This document shows, in pieces, positions 31,956-41,623 of a stretch of DNA of 64,000 bases. The stretch's first letter is position 1. Each line of letters starts with the position of its first letter. The stretch is from Motiliproteus coralliicola (GTDB lineage Bacteria; Pseudomonadota; Gammaproteobacteria; Pseudomonadales; Balneatricaceae): positions 682,001-746,000 of the forward strand of contig NZ_QQOH01000002.1 of the NCBI RefSeq assembly GCF_003345655.1. Direction: 5' to 3'. The notes below the pieces were generated by a model, which saw only the letters and a program-made list of their open reading frames with translations, was not told the origin of the DNA and made no database searches. A program made the position numbers and the translations under genes.

Positions 31956-34751
31956 TTAGATACGTGCAGCCGGGATAGCCTGAGGAGCTACGCTCAAGTC
32001 TTCGCTAGGCGGAGCGAAAGAGGTCAGGTTGATACCGTCAACGGCGTCTTTGTACTCTTCCAGAGTCGGGAAGCGACCCAGGATACAGGACAGGACAACC
32101 ATCGGGGTAGAGCCCAGCAGGGACTCACCTTTCTTCTCAGGAGTGTCTTCTACCACACGGCCCTGGAACAGGCGGGTAGAAGTCGCCAGCACGGTGTCAC
32201 CCGCTTCGGCTTTTTCCTGGTTACCCATACACAGGTTACAGCCAGGACGCTCCAGGTACAGAATGTTTTCGTACTTGGTACGCGCTTCTTCTTTTGGATT
32301 CTCGTCAGAGAATTCGAAGCCGGCGTATTTCTCCAGCAGCTCCCAGTCGCCTTCGGCTTTCAGCTCGTCAACGATGTTGTAGGTCGGCGGCGCAACAACC
32401 AGAGGCGCTTTAAAGGTGATAGGACCTTTCTTCTCCAGGTTACGCAGCATAGCAGCGATGATCTGCATATCGCCTTTGTGAACCATACAGGAGCCGACGA
32501 AGCCCAGATCCACCTGGCGGCCATTGTAGTAAGAGGTCGGACGGATCACATCGTGGGTGTAACGCTTAGAGACGTCTTCGTTGTTTACGTCCGGGTCAGC
32601 AATCATCGGCTCGTCGATGGCGTCCAGGTCAACAACCAGCTCAGCGTAGTACTGTGCATTGTCGTCCGGAGCCAGAGCAGGCGCTTCGCCAGATTTCACT
32701 TCGGCGATACGCTTGTCAGCCAGCTCGATCAGGCCTTGCAGCATGCCTGCTTCGTTTTCCATGCCTTTGTTGATCATGATCTGGATACGGGACTTAGCCA
32801 GTTCCAGAGACTTGATCAGGGTCTCATCGGTGGAGATACAGATAGAGGCTTTCGCTTTCATCTCTGCAGTCCAGTCGGTGAAGGTGAAGGCTTGGTCAGC
32901 CAGCAGCGTACCGATCTGTACTTCGATAACACGGCCTTGGAAGACGTTTTCACCAGCGAACTTCTTCAGCATCTGCGCTTGAGTGGCGTGTACGATGTCA
33001 CGGAAGTCCATGTGAGGCTTCATAGCACCTTTAAAGGTTACTTTGACAGACTCAGGGATCGGCATTGCCGCTTCACCGGTGGCCAGTGCCAGAGCCACGG
33101 TACCGGAGTCAGCACCGAAGGCGACACCTTTAGACATACGGGTGTGAGAGTCACCACCGATGATGATGGCGCGGTCGTCAACGGTGATGTCATTCAGTAC
33201 CTTGTGAATAACGTCAGTCATTGAGTGGTAAACGTGTTTCGGGTCACGAGCAGTGATTACGCCAAACGCGTTCATGAATGCCATCAGCTTAGGCGTGTTA
33301 GCCTTAGCTTTGTTGTCCCAAACAGACGCGGTGTGACAACCAGATTGGAAGGCACCGTCGACGCTGGTAGAGATAGTAGAAGCGGCCATCGCTTCCAGTT
33401 CTTGGCAGGTCATAGGACCGGTAGTGTCCTGAGAACCTACGATGTTCACTTTTACACGAACGTCGGAACCGGTGTGCAGAGGAGTAGAAGAAGCTACACC
33501 TACCGCATTGCGGTTGAAGATCTTCTCAACAGCAGTCAGGCCCTGACCTTCGTTGGAGATCTCTTTAGAAGGGGCGTAAACAACCGGAGCTTCAACGCCC
33601 AGGGTTTCAGCAGCGAACGTTTGCAGTTTCTTACCGAATACAACCGCGTAAGAACCACCGGCTTTCATGAATTCCACTTTTTGAGGAGTGAAAGCATCTG
33701 AGATGTCAGCCAGCTCTTCGTCGCCGTTGTATAGCTTCTTAGCTTTGGTATCGATGGTCAGAACCGTACCAGTCGCAACGGAGTAAGCTTCTTCCAGTAC
33801 CGGGTCGCCGTTTGCGTCACGAACAACTTCGCCGTTTGCATCGGTTTTCTTAACCCAGTTTTTCAGGTCCAGACCAATACCGCCGGTTACACCAACAGTG
33901 GTCAGGAAGATCGGAGCGATACCGTTAGTACCCGCAACAACTGGCTTGTTGTTTACGAATGGGATGTATGGAGAAGTTTTCTCACCAGCCCACAGTGCCA
34001 CGTTGTTAACGCCGGACATACGGGAAGAACCTACACCCATGGTGCCTTTTTCAGCGATCAGCATCACTTTGGCGTCTGGATTAGCTTTGCCCATCTCAGC
34101 GATTTCCTGCTGAGCTTCTGGAGAGATCATGCACTTACCGTGCAGTTCACGGTCTGCACGGGAGTGAGACTGGTTACCCGGAGAAAGCAGGTCAGTGGAG
34201 ATATCACCCTCTGCGGCGATGTAGGTGATAACTTTGATCTTCTCTGGGATATCGTCCAGCTTGGTGAAGAATTCTGCTTTGGAGTAGCTTTCCAGAATGT
34301 CTTTAGCGATGGCATTGCCCGCTTTGTAAGCGTCAGCCAGACGAGCAGTGTCAGCGTCGTACAGGAAAACCTGAGACTTCAGGACTTCGCCAGCTGCAGC
34401 AGCTTGTGCGTCGTCAGACAGTGCGATATCCAGCAGCGCTTCAACAGAAGGACCGCCTTTCATGTGAGACAGTTGCTCAAGAGCGAATTCAGGAGAGATC
34501 TCTGCAACAGCTTCTTTACCCAGGGCGATGTCTTTCAGGAAAGCTGCTTTAACGCCAGCCGCAGGAGTCGTACCAGGCAGAGTGTTGTAGATGAAGAAGT
34601 TTAGAGAAGCTTCGCGCTCTGCATTACCCGTGTCTTTAATCTGGGCAATGATTTCAGACAGCAATTCAGCGCTATCGATTGGTTTTGGGTTCAGACCCAG
34701 GTCGTTTTTACGAACCTCAATCTCTTGTAGGTACTCGGAATAGTAGCTCAT
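31956..34751 (-). CDS. acnB: Aconitate hydratase B (AcnB)
   Basis: A 931-residue iron-sulfur TCA-cycle enzyme that interconverts citrate and isocitrate and, in relatives, dehydrates 2-methylisocitrate. The N-terminal HEAT-like domain (1-160), the swivelling domain (about 165-390) and the catalytic domains are in the AcnB order. DSHTRMS, GSCMVHKGD and CNLCMGNQEKA supply the active-site and [4Fe-4S] cysteines. It is about 65 residues longer than E. coli AcnB, partly through an insert around KKTDANGEVVRDANGDPVLEE and an extended end. ATG 34751 is preferred to an in-frame TTG at 34760. Codon use is AT-richer than in flanking regions, which may reflect high expression. Confidence 0.92.
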   Translation of the reverse strand: MSYYSEYLQEIEVRKNDLGLNPKPIDSAELLSEIIAQIKDTGNAEREASLNFFIYNTLPGTTPAAGVKAAFLKDIALGKEAVAEISPEFALEQLSHMKGGPSVEALLDIALSDDAQAAAAGEVLKSQVFLYDADTARLADAYKAGNAIAKDILESYSKAEFFTKLDDIPEKIKVITYIAAEGDISTDLLSPGNQSHSRADRELHGKCMISPEAQQEIAEMGKANPDAKVMLIAEKGTMGVGSSRMSGVNNVALWAGEKTSPYIPFVNNKPVVAGTNGIAPIFLTTVGVTGGIGLDLKNWVKKTDANGEVVRDANGDPVLEEAYSVATGTVLTIDTKAKKLYNGDEELADISDAFTPQKVEFMKAGGSYAVVFGKKLQTFAAETLGVEAPVVYAPSKEISNEGQGLTAVEKIFNRNAVGVASSTPLHTGSDVRVKVNIVGSQDTTGPMTCQELEAMAASTISTSVDGAFQSGCHTASVWDNKAKANTPKLMAFMNAFGVITARDPKHVYHSMTDVIHKVLNDITVDDRAIIIGGDSHTRMSKGVAFGADSGTVALALATGEAAMPIPESVKVTFKGAMKPHMDFRDIVHATQAQMLKKFAGENVFQGRVIEVQIGTLLADQAFTFTDWTAEMKAKASICISTDETLIKSLELAKSRIQIMINKGMENEAGMLQGLIELADKRIAEVKSGEAPALAPDDNAQYYAELVVDLDAIDEPMIADPDVNNEDVSKRYTHDVIRPTSYYNGRQVDLGFVGSCMVHKGDMQIIAAMLRNLEKKGPITFKAPLVVAPPTYNIVDELKAEGDWELLEKYAGFEFSDENPKEEARTKYENILYLERPGCNLCMGNQEKAEAGDTVLATSTRLFQGRVVEDTPEKKGESLLGSTPMVVLSCILGRFPTLEEYKDAVDGINLTSFAPPSEDLSVAPQAIPAARI

Positions 34752-35966
34752 GGCGTCCAACGTCTCACTTTATTAAATCTGGTTATGATTTAACGGCGGA
34801 TTATAAAAAAAAAGTCACAAACAGCTCAATGAAAACTACTTGAATGAAGCTTATACTCGATATAAGTGAAAAAAATATCAACAAAATCAATTGTTTGCAG
34901 AGGGTATACATTGGTTGTAACTATACAGATTGATAAGGATGTGGTAGGGTTGTTATTTCCTTGTTGAAAATAATAATCGTTTAGAGAGCTGTGTTTGTTT
35001 TTTAATTTGGCGAAGGCGGGTTGGTCGTCAATTTAATATATGGCCGGTTAACTGACTCTCGTGCCTGCAGCGATTTAATCAACCGGCTATACAGCCAGTA
35101 TCATTCTTGCCTTTTGGCAGTCTCTAGACAATATGGCGCCTCAGCTCAATACCGAGCAGAGTCGTGCTGTACAAAAAATACAGAAGTCTAACTGCTGCTC
35201 GTACATCGCTAAGACCTAAAAAACTCCCCAGCGCCTCCCGGTCAACCTCTTGTCTTATCGGCTAGTAGTTAGCAGCCCATGCATCAGCGCGTTTGGCCTG
35301 GCTATTTCTCCCGTATGAATGTCTTCTCATCTTCATGTTCATGCAATCCCATGCCAAGGACAGCGGCTATGAGCTGCAGGGCTCGGTATCAATTAGCAGT
35401 CAGCTGTTTTGGCCTGTAGATGAGGTCCAGAGAATCTCTAAATGCCTTTAAATTCGCTTGTTTCATTCTTGATCCGGTAGTTGGCCAGCAAAGCCGCTCC
35501 AAAAATATTCTGCGTTGTACAAACTAGCTCAACTTCGCTTCAACGATGTCAACACAGACATGCTCTGTACTAGCAAATAGTCTTAGATTGTATGTAATTC
35601 AGACGAAAGTATGCCTGATTTTGTTGCTTTGAGACGGTTTGTGGCTAAAATTGTCGACAATCTTGGTGAGTGATGATTTATCTTGCAGGAAATGGCGTTA
35701 ATGACGCCCGATAAGTTTTTGGTGCTCTTCGCGACTTCATCGTTAAGTAGAGACATATTTTCTGCTGGTTATTTCAATGGATCAGCACCACCGAACTGTT
35801 AGAGGGTGGTTGCACACCGATCAGAGAATCACTCGAAGGAATGGCGGTTTGTTTGACGGCTGAAACTACGATCGACAAGGACATCAGAAGCTCCGACCAA
35901 TAGCGGAGTCTCGTGCTTCAAAGGTTGTAGGTTCAGAAATGTCCCGTATGCGAAAGGTATAAAACT
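34752..35966. other. 1.2 kb AT-rich gap between divergent acnB and acnA
   Basis: No open frame with a plausible start and ribosome site was found, apart from a minus-strand frame that overlaps acnA and is a shadow. The first 250 bp are very AT-rich and must hold the acnB promoter. The rest is of intermediate composition with many stops in all frames; one minus-strand stretch near 35110-35240 is open for about 40 codons but has no start. It could be a decayed gene or a long regulatory region. A perfect palindrome lies at 35650-35661. Confidence 0.4.
35650..35661. promoter_or_regulatory. ATTGTCGACAAT palindrome upstream of acnA
   Basis: A perfect 12-bp palindrome, 305 bp before the acnA start. 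TTGTCGACAA-type sites are bound by GntR-family regulators, including ones predicted for propionate/methylcitrate genes, a pathway that uses aconitases. The regulator gene itself is not in the window. Confidence 0.35.
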
Positions 35967-38684
35967 ATGACAAGTCTTCTCGATTTCGATCCATCCAGTT
36001 CTGTTAGAACACTCCCCGGAACAGCACATAGCTACCATAGCCTTCCGGATACTGCAGAGCTGTTTGGTATTAAGCTCGATGAATTACCTTTTTCTCTTCG
36101 CCCTATCCTGGAAGGCATCGCCCGCAATGTGGGCCAAAACGGCGTAACCGCTGAGCAGGTTCAAGCACTTGGAAGCTGGACAGAGCATCAGGGTACCAAG
36201 CCGATAGAAATTCCTTTCACGGCAGGTCGCGTCATTATGCACGACCTGAGTGGTACTCCCGCTATTGTGGATTTTGCCGCTATGCGTTCAGCGGTTCAGC
36301 GGATGGGTCTTGACCCTGCCATTATCGAACCGCTGGTACGTGCCGATCTGGTTATCGACCACACTGTGACCATGGATAACACCGGTAGCCCGGCGTCTCT
36401 CCGAATCAATGGTGAGCTGGAAGCGGAACGAAACAAAGAGCGTTATGCCTTCTTGAAATGGGGTGCACAGGCATTTGACACCATCCGGATTATCCCCCCG
36501 CAGACCGGTATTGTTCACCAGGTTAATCTGGAATATCTGGCGCAGGGTTATCTCGACATTAACGGCCTGATGGCACCGGATACACTGATCGGTATGGACA
36601 GCCACACACCGATGGCTAACGCCCTGGGTATTGTCGGCTGGGGTGTTGGTGGCATTGAAGCCGGAGCTTCTATGCTTGGTCAGCCTATGCAGATGCTGGC
36701 ACCTGAAGTAGTCGGTGTTGAGCTGACAGGCGCACTAAGAGAAGGCGTGACTGCAACTGACCTGGTACTTACCATCACAGAAATGCTGCGTAAGTACCCA
36801 GCAGGTGTAGTTGGGAAGTTCGTTGAATACGTTGGTGAAGGTTGTGCCAACCTTTCCCTACCAGACCGTGCAACCATTGCAAACATGTCGCCTGAATATG
36901 GCGCAACCATGGGCTTTTTCCCATTTGATGAGATCTCTGCTGATTATATGAGAGCTACCGGCAGGGACGGTGATCTGCCACTCGAATACTACAAAGCGCA
37001 AAATATGGCCTGGAAGCCAGGACAGGCGCTTCCACGTTATACCGATCTGCTTAAACTCGATCTATCCACCGTTGAGCCTTCTGTGGCGGGTCCGAAAAGA
37101 CCTCAGGACAGATTACCACTAGCTGAGATTGGTAACGTTTTCCAAAAAGCAGCCACTGAAGGCGAGCGCAACCCTGAAGTCGTCAAAGTAACGCCAATGA
37201 AGGCGGACGAAGCGGGTATTTTCGCGCCGCTGCCTGAACGTGAGCTAAAAGACGGCGATATCGTGATTGCGGCGATTACCGCCTGTACCAACACCTCCAA
37301 CCCCGGCTTGCTGATTGCGGCGGGATTGCTGGCCAAGAAAGCCAATGAACTGGGTATGAAGGTACCGGCCGGTGTCAAAACCTCTCTGGCCCCGGGGTCA
37401 CCTGTTGCTACCGACTTCCTGACCAAAGCGGGACTACAACAACATCTGGATGCACTGGGCTTTAACACTGCCGGTTACGGTTGTACCACCTGCGTAGGTA
37501 ACTCCGGCCCTCTGGCACCAAGCATCGAAGAAGCACTGCAAAACCACGATATTATTGCGGCGTCGGTTCTGTCTGGTAATCGTAACTTTGAAGGTCGCGT
37601 GCACCCGGATGTTGATACCAACTTCCTGATGTCACCGCCGCTGGTCGTTGCCATGGCGATGGCAGGTAATGTGAATATTGATGTTACTACGCAGCCACTG
37701 GGTCAGGACGCCAACGGAAACGACGTATACCTTAAGGATATCTGGCCCAGCAATGCTGAAATCAGTCAGACAATGCTTGAGTGCATGGACCCGAAAGCCT
37801 TCCGCGAAACCTATGAAAACTCTTTGGATGGCCCGGCTACCTGGCAGAACCTGGAATCGCCGACTGGCCCGGTTTATGACTGGGCGCCGGATTCCACTTA
37901 CATCCAGGAGATCTCGTTCTTCGATGGTTTCTCACTGGAAACGCCAGAAGATTCACTGAACAACATCGCTGGCGCGCGCATGCTGGTGATGTGTGATGAC
38001 AACACCACAACCGACCACATTTCACCGGTCAGTCGTATCCGTCCGGATTCACCTCCTGGCGAATACCTGAGCTCACAAGGTGTTGCTGATAGCGACATGA
38101 CCTCGCTCGGTGCGCGTCGTGGTAACCACCACGTGATGCTGCGCAGTATTTTCGGCAACGTCAAAGCCAGAAACCTGCTGCTGCCGGGCACCACGGGCGC
38201 GGTAACCAACTATTACTCGTCTGGCAGTGCACCTGCGCAAATGTCTATCTACGATGCTGCTGAGCGTTATCGTAACGAAGGTACGTCTACCGTTGTGTTT
38301 GGCGGCAAGTTGTATGGCACCGGATCGTCACGCGACTGGGCGGCGAAAGGGCCTGCGTTGCTGGGTGTTAAAGCGATCATTGCAGAGAGCTTTGAGCGTA
38401 TTCACAAATCCAATCTGGTGGGTATGGGTGTTCTGCCGCTGCAGTTGCCGGAAGGGATTACACGCGCTTCTCTGAATCTGGATGGTACTGAAACCTTCGA
38501 CCTGAAGGGCATCGATACTCTTGAACCGAGGGGTTCTGTGGCATTGACCATTAACAGGGCGGATGGCTCGTCACAGCAAATTGAGCTGTTGTCGCGCGTT
38601 GATACTTCATCCGAGCTGGATCAAATCCGTCACAAAGGCATCTTGCCGATGGTTCTTCGCGATATCATCGCCGCGAATACCTAA
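35967..38684 (+). CDS. acnA: Aconitate hydratase A (AcnA-type)
   Basis: A 905-residue monomeric aconitase/IRP1-type enzyme. Landmarks are VPADLVIDH-equivalent VRADLVIDHTV, the substrate motif MDSHTPMANALGIVGWGVGGIEA, first cluster cysteine in ITACTNTSNP, and the CxxC of GYGCTTCVGNSG. The C-terminal swivel has ARNLLLPG, GGKLYGTGSSRDWAAKGP and FERIHKSNLVGMG. Length fits AcnA; AcnD of the 2-methylcitrate pathway is also possible, but no prp genes are adjacent. The weak leader has no clear ribosome site. It is less GC-rich than genes further right, especially in its first half, and is followed by a terminator. Confidence 0.88.
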   Translation: MTSLLDFDPSSSVRTLPGTAHSYHSLPDTAELFGIKLDELPFSLRPILEGIARNVGQNGVTAEQVQALGSWTEHQGTKPIEIPFTAGRVIMHDLSGTPAIVDFAAMRSAVQRMGLDPAIIEPLVRADLVIDHTVTMDNTGSPASLRINGELEAERNKERYAFLKWGAQAFDTIRIIPPQTGIVHQVNLEYLAQGYLDINGLMAPDTLIGMDSHTPMANALGIVGWGVGGIEAGASMLGQPMQMLAPEVVGVELTGALREGVTATDLVLTITEMLRKYPAGVVGKFVEYVGEGCANLSLPDRATIANMSPEYGATMGFFPFDEISADYMRATGRDGDLPLEYYKAQNMAWKPGQALPRYTDLLKLDLSTVEPSVAGPKRPQDRLPLAEIGNVFQKAATEGERNPEVVKVTPMKADEAGIFAPLPERELKDGDIVIAAITACTNTSNPGLLIAAGLLAKKANELGMKVPAGVKTSLAPGSPVATDFLTKAGLQQHLDALGFNTAGYGCTTCVGNSGPLAPSIEEALQNHDIIAASVLSGNRNFEGRVHPDVDTNFLMSPPLVVAMAMAGNVNIDVTTQPLGQDANGNDVYLKDIWPSNAEISQTMLECMDPKAFRETYENSLDGPATWQNLESPTGPVYDWAPDSTYIQEISFFDGFSLETPEDSLNNIAGARMLVMCDDNTTTDHISPVSRIRPDSPPGEYLSSQGVADSDMTSLGARRGNHHVMLRSIFGNVKARNLLLPGTTGAVTNYYSSGSAPAQMSIYDAAERYRNEGTSTVVFGGKLYGTGSSRDWAAKGPALLGVKAIIAESFERIHKSNLVGMGVLPLQLPEGITRASLNLDGTETFDLKGIDTLEPRGSVALTINRADGSSQQIELLSRVDTSSELDQIRHKGILPMVLRDIIAANT

Positions 38685-38708
38685 CCCCGGTTCTGCTTTG
38701 TCAGAATC

Positions 38709-38738
38709 AAAAAACCGCCGATTATCGGCGGTTTTTTT
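38709..38738. terminator. Bidirectional rho-independent terminator
   Basis: AACCGCCGA and TCGGCGGTT pair around TTA, with an A-run before and seven T residues after. It is shared by the convergent acnA (ends 38684) and D-lactate dehydrogenase (ends 38802) genes. Confidence 0.85.
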
Positions 38739-38801
38739 ATGGCAGTCGCTATTTCCTAGGTGGAGGTAGCGGCTCGTCTTGTGGGCGATGGTGCATACGG
38801 T

Positions 38802-40487
38802 TTAGGCGTAGTACTTTTCCCGAGACATTCTACCGATACCGGGATTGAAGGAGTTGGTCGGGTCACAGTCTTTGTAATGCGTTGCGAGATCTTCTTTGGC
38901 GACATAGAGATGGCCGACATTGTGCTCGGCCGGGTATTCAATGCCCCGCTGATCCAGCAGCTTGAGCATCTCCGCCTTCAGCGCTTTGACATCGACGCCT
39001 TTCTTGACGATGTAGTCATGGTGGAAGACGTGGCACATCATGTGGCCGTAGTAGACCTTCGCTACCAGCTTGTCGGTGATTTCCTTGGGCAGTTGCTCCC
39101 GCCAATTCAGATCATTGCGCGGCAGCGCAATATCCAGGGCCAAGATATCCTCAACCTGATCGGCATGCACGTGGCCGTAACGTACCGCAGCTCCCGCCGC
39201 TGCGAAGCGATGCAGACCGGCAATCTTCGCTTCACGCGGCGTGCAGGCCATGAAATCCGCGTCGTCTCTTCCTTCAAAGAGTTCTGGCAGCAGTTTCTCG
39301 GCTTCTGCAATGCCACCATCATGCATTTTCAGGATCAGGTGATGCTCGAACCGGTCGCGGTAATCGCGCATGAACTTAGGCAAGTGCTGCGGCCACAGAC
39401 GCATCGCAAACTGCATGAATTTATCGGTGAATCCTCGGGTTAGCGAAAATTTGTTCAACCGCGCGTCCACTGCACCTTTGAGCACGAACACCGCAGGCAA
39501 CCGATCGGTGCCCAGCTTGTCGATCATCACCAGCGTGTCTTTGCCGTATTCGGCGGCAATATCGAAACACTCGCGGTGCACATATTCGGCAGACACCGGC
39601 AAGGTTTCAAATTCGGTCAGAATACGCCGGCGCAGTTCGGTGATGTCATCGGGGTTGTTGGTGCCGATGTAATAGGTGCGCTCCTCCTCATTTTGCGGAT
39701 AAGTATCGAGGCGGATCGCAAAGACGGCGAGTTTTCCGGCGCAACCGGAGACCTCATGGAGAAGGCGGTCGTCATTATTGTATCGAGAGGGTAGTGGGCT
39801 TTCGACGTCCCGCAGGATCGCATCGTAATCGGTATCGGACGCCTTCTTGCCTGCAGGTGCTGCGCTGTCTTTGTCGTAATCGCCAGCCTCCAGGCGCATC
39901 AGGATCTCTTCAGGGGTGTCGCCCAGCTCAATGCCCAGGTGGTTGACGAGGCGCAGCTTACCGTCTTCGCCAACCTGGGCGTAGAGCGCCAGCTCGGTAT
40001 AAGCCGGACCACGCTCGCAGAGTGCACCGCCGGAATTGTTGCAGACCCCACCGAGAATTGATGCGCCGATGCTGCTGGAGCCGATGACCGAATGAGGCAG
40101 GCGCTTGAGTGGACGCAGCAGCCTTTCCAGCGCAAACAGTGTCGCGCCAGGGAAGCTCAGTACCTGATTGCCGCCTTGCAGGCAGTGGATTGCATCCATA
40201 CGCATGGTATTGATTACAACCACGTCGCGGGAATAGCTCGATTTCGGCGTCGACCCTTCGGTGAGGCCGGTATTGGCGGCTTGGAAGATCACAATCTTAT
40301 CTGCGGCGACGCAGGCCTGCAGGATCTTCCATTGTTCCAATAGTGTCCCAGGTTTGACCACACAGAGGGCCTGACCCTCACCCGAACGGAAGCCTTTACG
40401 GAAACGTTCTGATTTCTTATCGCCGGTGATGCAGTACTTGGTTCCGACTATGTCAGTCAGCGTGGCGATCAAAGCTTCGTTGTTCAT
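38802..40487 (-). CDS. dld: Quinone-dependent D-lactate dehydrogenase (Dld)
   Basis: A 561-residue peripheral membrane flavoprotein oxidising D-lactate to pyruvate and reducing quinone. The FAD-binding PCMH domain is at 30-250: VKPGTLLEQWKILQACVAADKIVIFQAANTGLTEGSTP, FPGATLFALERLL, and SSIGASILGGVCNNSGGALCERGPAYTEL. The C-terminal lobe (VYYGHMMCHVFHHDYIVKKGVD, EYPAEHNVGHLYVA, DPTNSFNPGIG) is specific to E. coli-type Dld, and the length is close to its 571. Gene order places it divergent from a LysR regulator, with a palindrome between, which suggests substrate-responsive expression. Confidence 0.92.
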   Translation of the reverse strand: MNNEALIATLTDIVGTKYCITGDKKSERFRKGFRSGEGQALCVVKPGTLLEQWKILQACVAADKIVIFQAANTGLTEGSTPKSSYSRDVVVINTMRMDAIHCLQGGNQVLSFPGATLFALERLLRPLKRLPHSVIGSSSIGASILGGVCNNSGGALCERGPAYTELALYAQVGEDGKLRLVNHLGIELGDTPEEILMRLEAGDYDKDSAAPAGKKASDTDYDAILRDVESPLPSRYNNDDRLLHEVSGCAGKLAVFAIRLDTYPQNEEERTYYIGTNNPDDITELRRRILTEFETLPVSAEYVHRECFDIAAEYGKDTLVMIDKLGTDRLPAVFVLKGAVDARLNKFSLTRGFTDKFMQFAMRLWPQHLPKFMRDYRDRFEHHLILKMHDGGIAEAEKLLPELFEGRDDADFMACTPREAKIAGLHRFAAAGAAVRYGHVHADQVEDILALDIALPRNDLNWREQLPKEITDKLVAKVYYGHMMCHVFHHDYIVKKGVDVKALKAEMLKLLDQRGIEYPAEHNVGHLYVAKEDLATHYKDCDPTNSFNPGIGRMSREKYYA

Positions 40488-40606
40488 TTAAATCTCCTCA
40501 GCACTCCGTCATCGAGAATTGGAGGCCCTAAGCCCAGGGTTCTCGTCGTTGGTTTTTATAAGTTTGGAGTTTAAAGAGAGCGCTATGCTAAATTAACAGC
40601 AACAAA

Positions 40607-40622
40607 GGAACTTGATAGTTTC
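40607..40622. promoter_or_regulatory. Candidate LysR operator between dld and its divergent regulator
   Basis: GGAACT, TGAT, AGTTTC is an inverted repeat with one mismatch, 42 bp before the LysR start and 120 bp before dld. The position fits autoregulation plus control of dld. Confidence 0.3.
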
Positions 40623-40663
40623 TATATCTTTACCAATCGACTGGGCCGCTAGGAAGCTGTTTG

Positions 40664-41569
40664 ATGCGCGTTGATGATTTGATGTTATTTGCCTTGGTGG
40701 TGCGGCTGAAATCCTTCCGCGCAGCGGCCGTTCAACGGGGTGTGGCCAGTTCGGTTGTCAGCAAGCATATCTCACGACTGGAGTCGGACCTCGGCACTCA
40801 GCTGTTACGCCGCAGTACCCGCAAGCTCAATTTGACCGAAGCCGGCGAACTGCTTTATCGACACTGCCAAACATTGGAGCAGAATGTCGAAATGGCCAGT
40901 GAAGAGCTAAGCGCCTACCGCGCCGAACCCAGTGGGGTGCTGCGAATTAGCGCGCCGGGTGTGTCCGGTCAGCTGTTTCTACCGAAAGTGATTCGCCGGT
41001 TTATGGCGCGCTACCCGGAAGTGGAGGTCGACATGGTGATTCAGGATCGCTTCGATGATCTGATCGAGCAGGGCTTCGATCTGGCGATTCGAACCGGCAC
41101 TCTGGAGGATTCGAGTCTGATCTGTAAACGGCTGGTGACCTCCTGCTGGCACGCCTTTGCCTCGCCAAGCTATCTACAACAACATGGTTCCCCCCAGTCG
41201 TTGGAGGAATTAACCCAGCACGAGTGTTTGCTGTTCAGCCATCAACAGACCGGTGAAGCGGATTGGCCCTGTATCTCGCCGGAGGGTGAGGCTTCGATTC
41301 GGGTCAACGGCCGCTTTCGGGCCAACTCGCTGCTGGCGCTTTGTGAAGCGGCGTTGGACGGGATGGGGATCGCTTTTCTGCCGCTCTATATGGTGCGTCA
41401 CGAGCGGGCCAGCGGCGAACTGGTGCCGGTGATGGAAAGCCTGCTGTATCGACGGGTCGGTATCTACGCACTCTATCCCCAGAGCCGCTACCTGCCACCG
41501 AAAACCCGCGCCTTTATCGAGCTGCTGGAGGCGATGTATGCCGAAGAAGAGGCTCTTTTCCGGCATTGA
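40664..41569 (+). CDS. LysR-family transcriptional regulator, divergent from dld
   Basis: A 301-residue LysR regulator. ATG 40664 is preceded by a TTG codon and by AGGAAG about 8 nt upstream. HTH: FRAAAVQRGVASSVVSKHISRLESDLGTQLLRRSTRKLNLTEAGELL. Effector domain: GVLRISAPGVSGQLFLPKVIRRFMARYP, LIEQGFDLAIRTGTLEDSS, CLLFSHQQTG. It is in the CrgA-like subgroup, like the ones at 1940 and 11518. The location suggests it controls D-lactate use. The gene ends in a bulged hairpin shared with the convergent carbonic anhydrase gene. Confidence 0.9.
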   Translation: MRVDDLMLFALVVRLKSFRAAAVQRGVASSVVSKHISRLESDLGTQLLRRSTRKLNLTEAGELLYRHCQTLEQNVEMASEELSAYRAEPSGVLRISAPGVSGQLFLPKVIRRFMARYPEVEVDMVIQDRFDDLIEQGFDLAIRTGTLEDSSLICKRLVTSCWHAFASPSYLQQHGSPQSLEELTQHECLLFSHQQTGEADWPCISPEGEASIRVNGRFRANSLLALCEAALDGMGIAFLPLYMVRHERASGELVPVMESLLYRRVGIYALYPQSRYLPPKTRAFIELLEAMYAEEEALFRH

Positions 41570-41578
41570 GGCGACAAT

Positions 41579-41614
41579 CTGGCCGGACAAACAGCAGGCC
41601 TGTTTGTCCGCCAG
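41579..41614. terminator. Bidirectional hairpin terminator sharing arms with the one at 4556
   Basis: CGGACAAACAG and CTGTTTGTCCG form a perfect 11-bp stem with a CAGGC loop, extended after a one-base bulge by CTGG/CCAG. The 3' arm TTTGTCCGCC is identical to that of the hairpin at 4556-4590. It lies between convergent LysR and carbonic anhydrase genes. Confidence 0.6.
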
Positions 41615-41623
41615 CTGAATCCC

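Noticed and set aside
32478-33224. Open frame of 248 codons antisense to acnB
   Set aside because: Shadow frame within a strongly conserved aconitase gene; no start signal.
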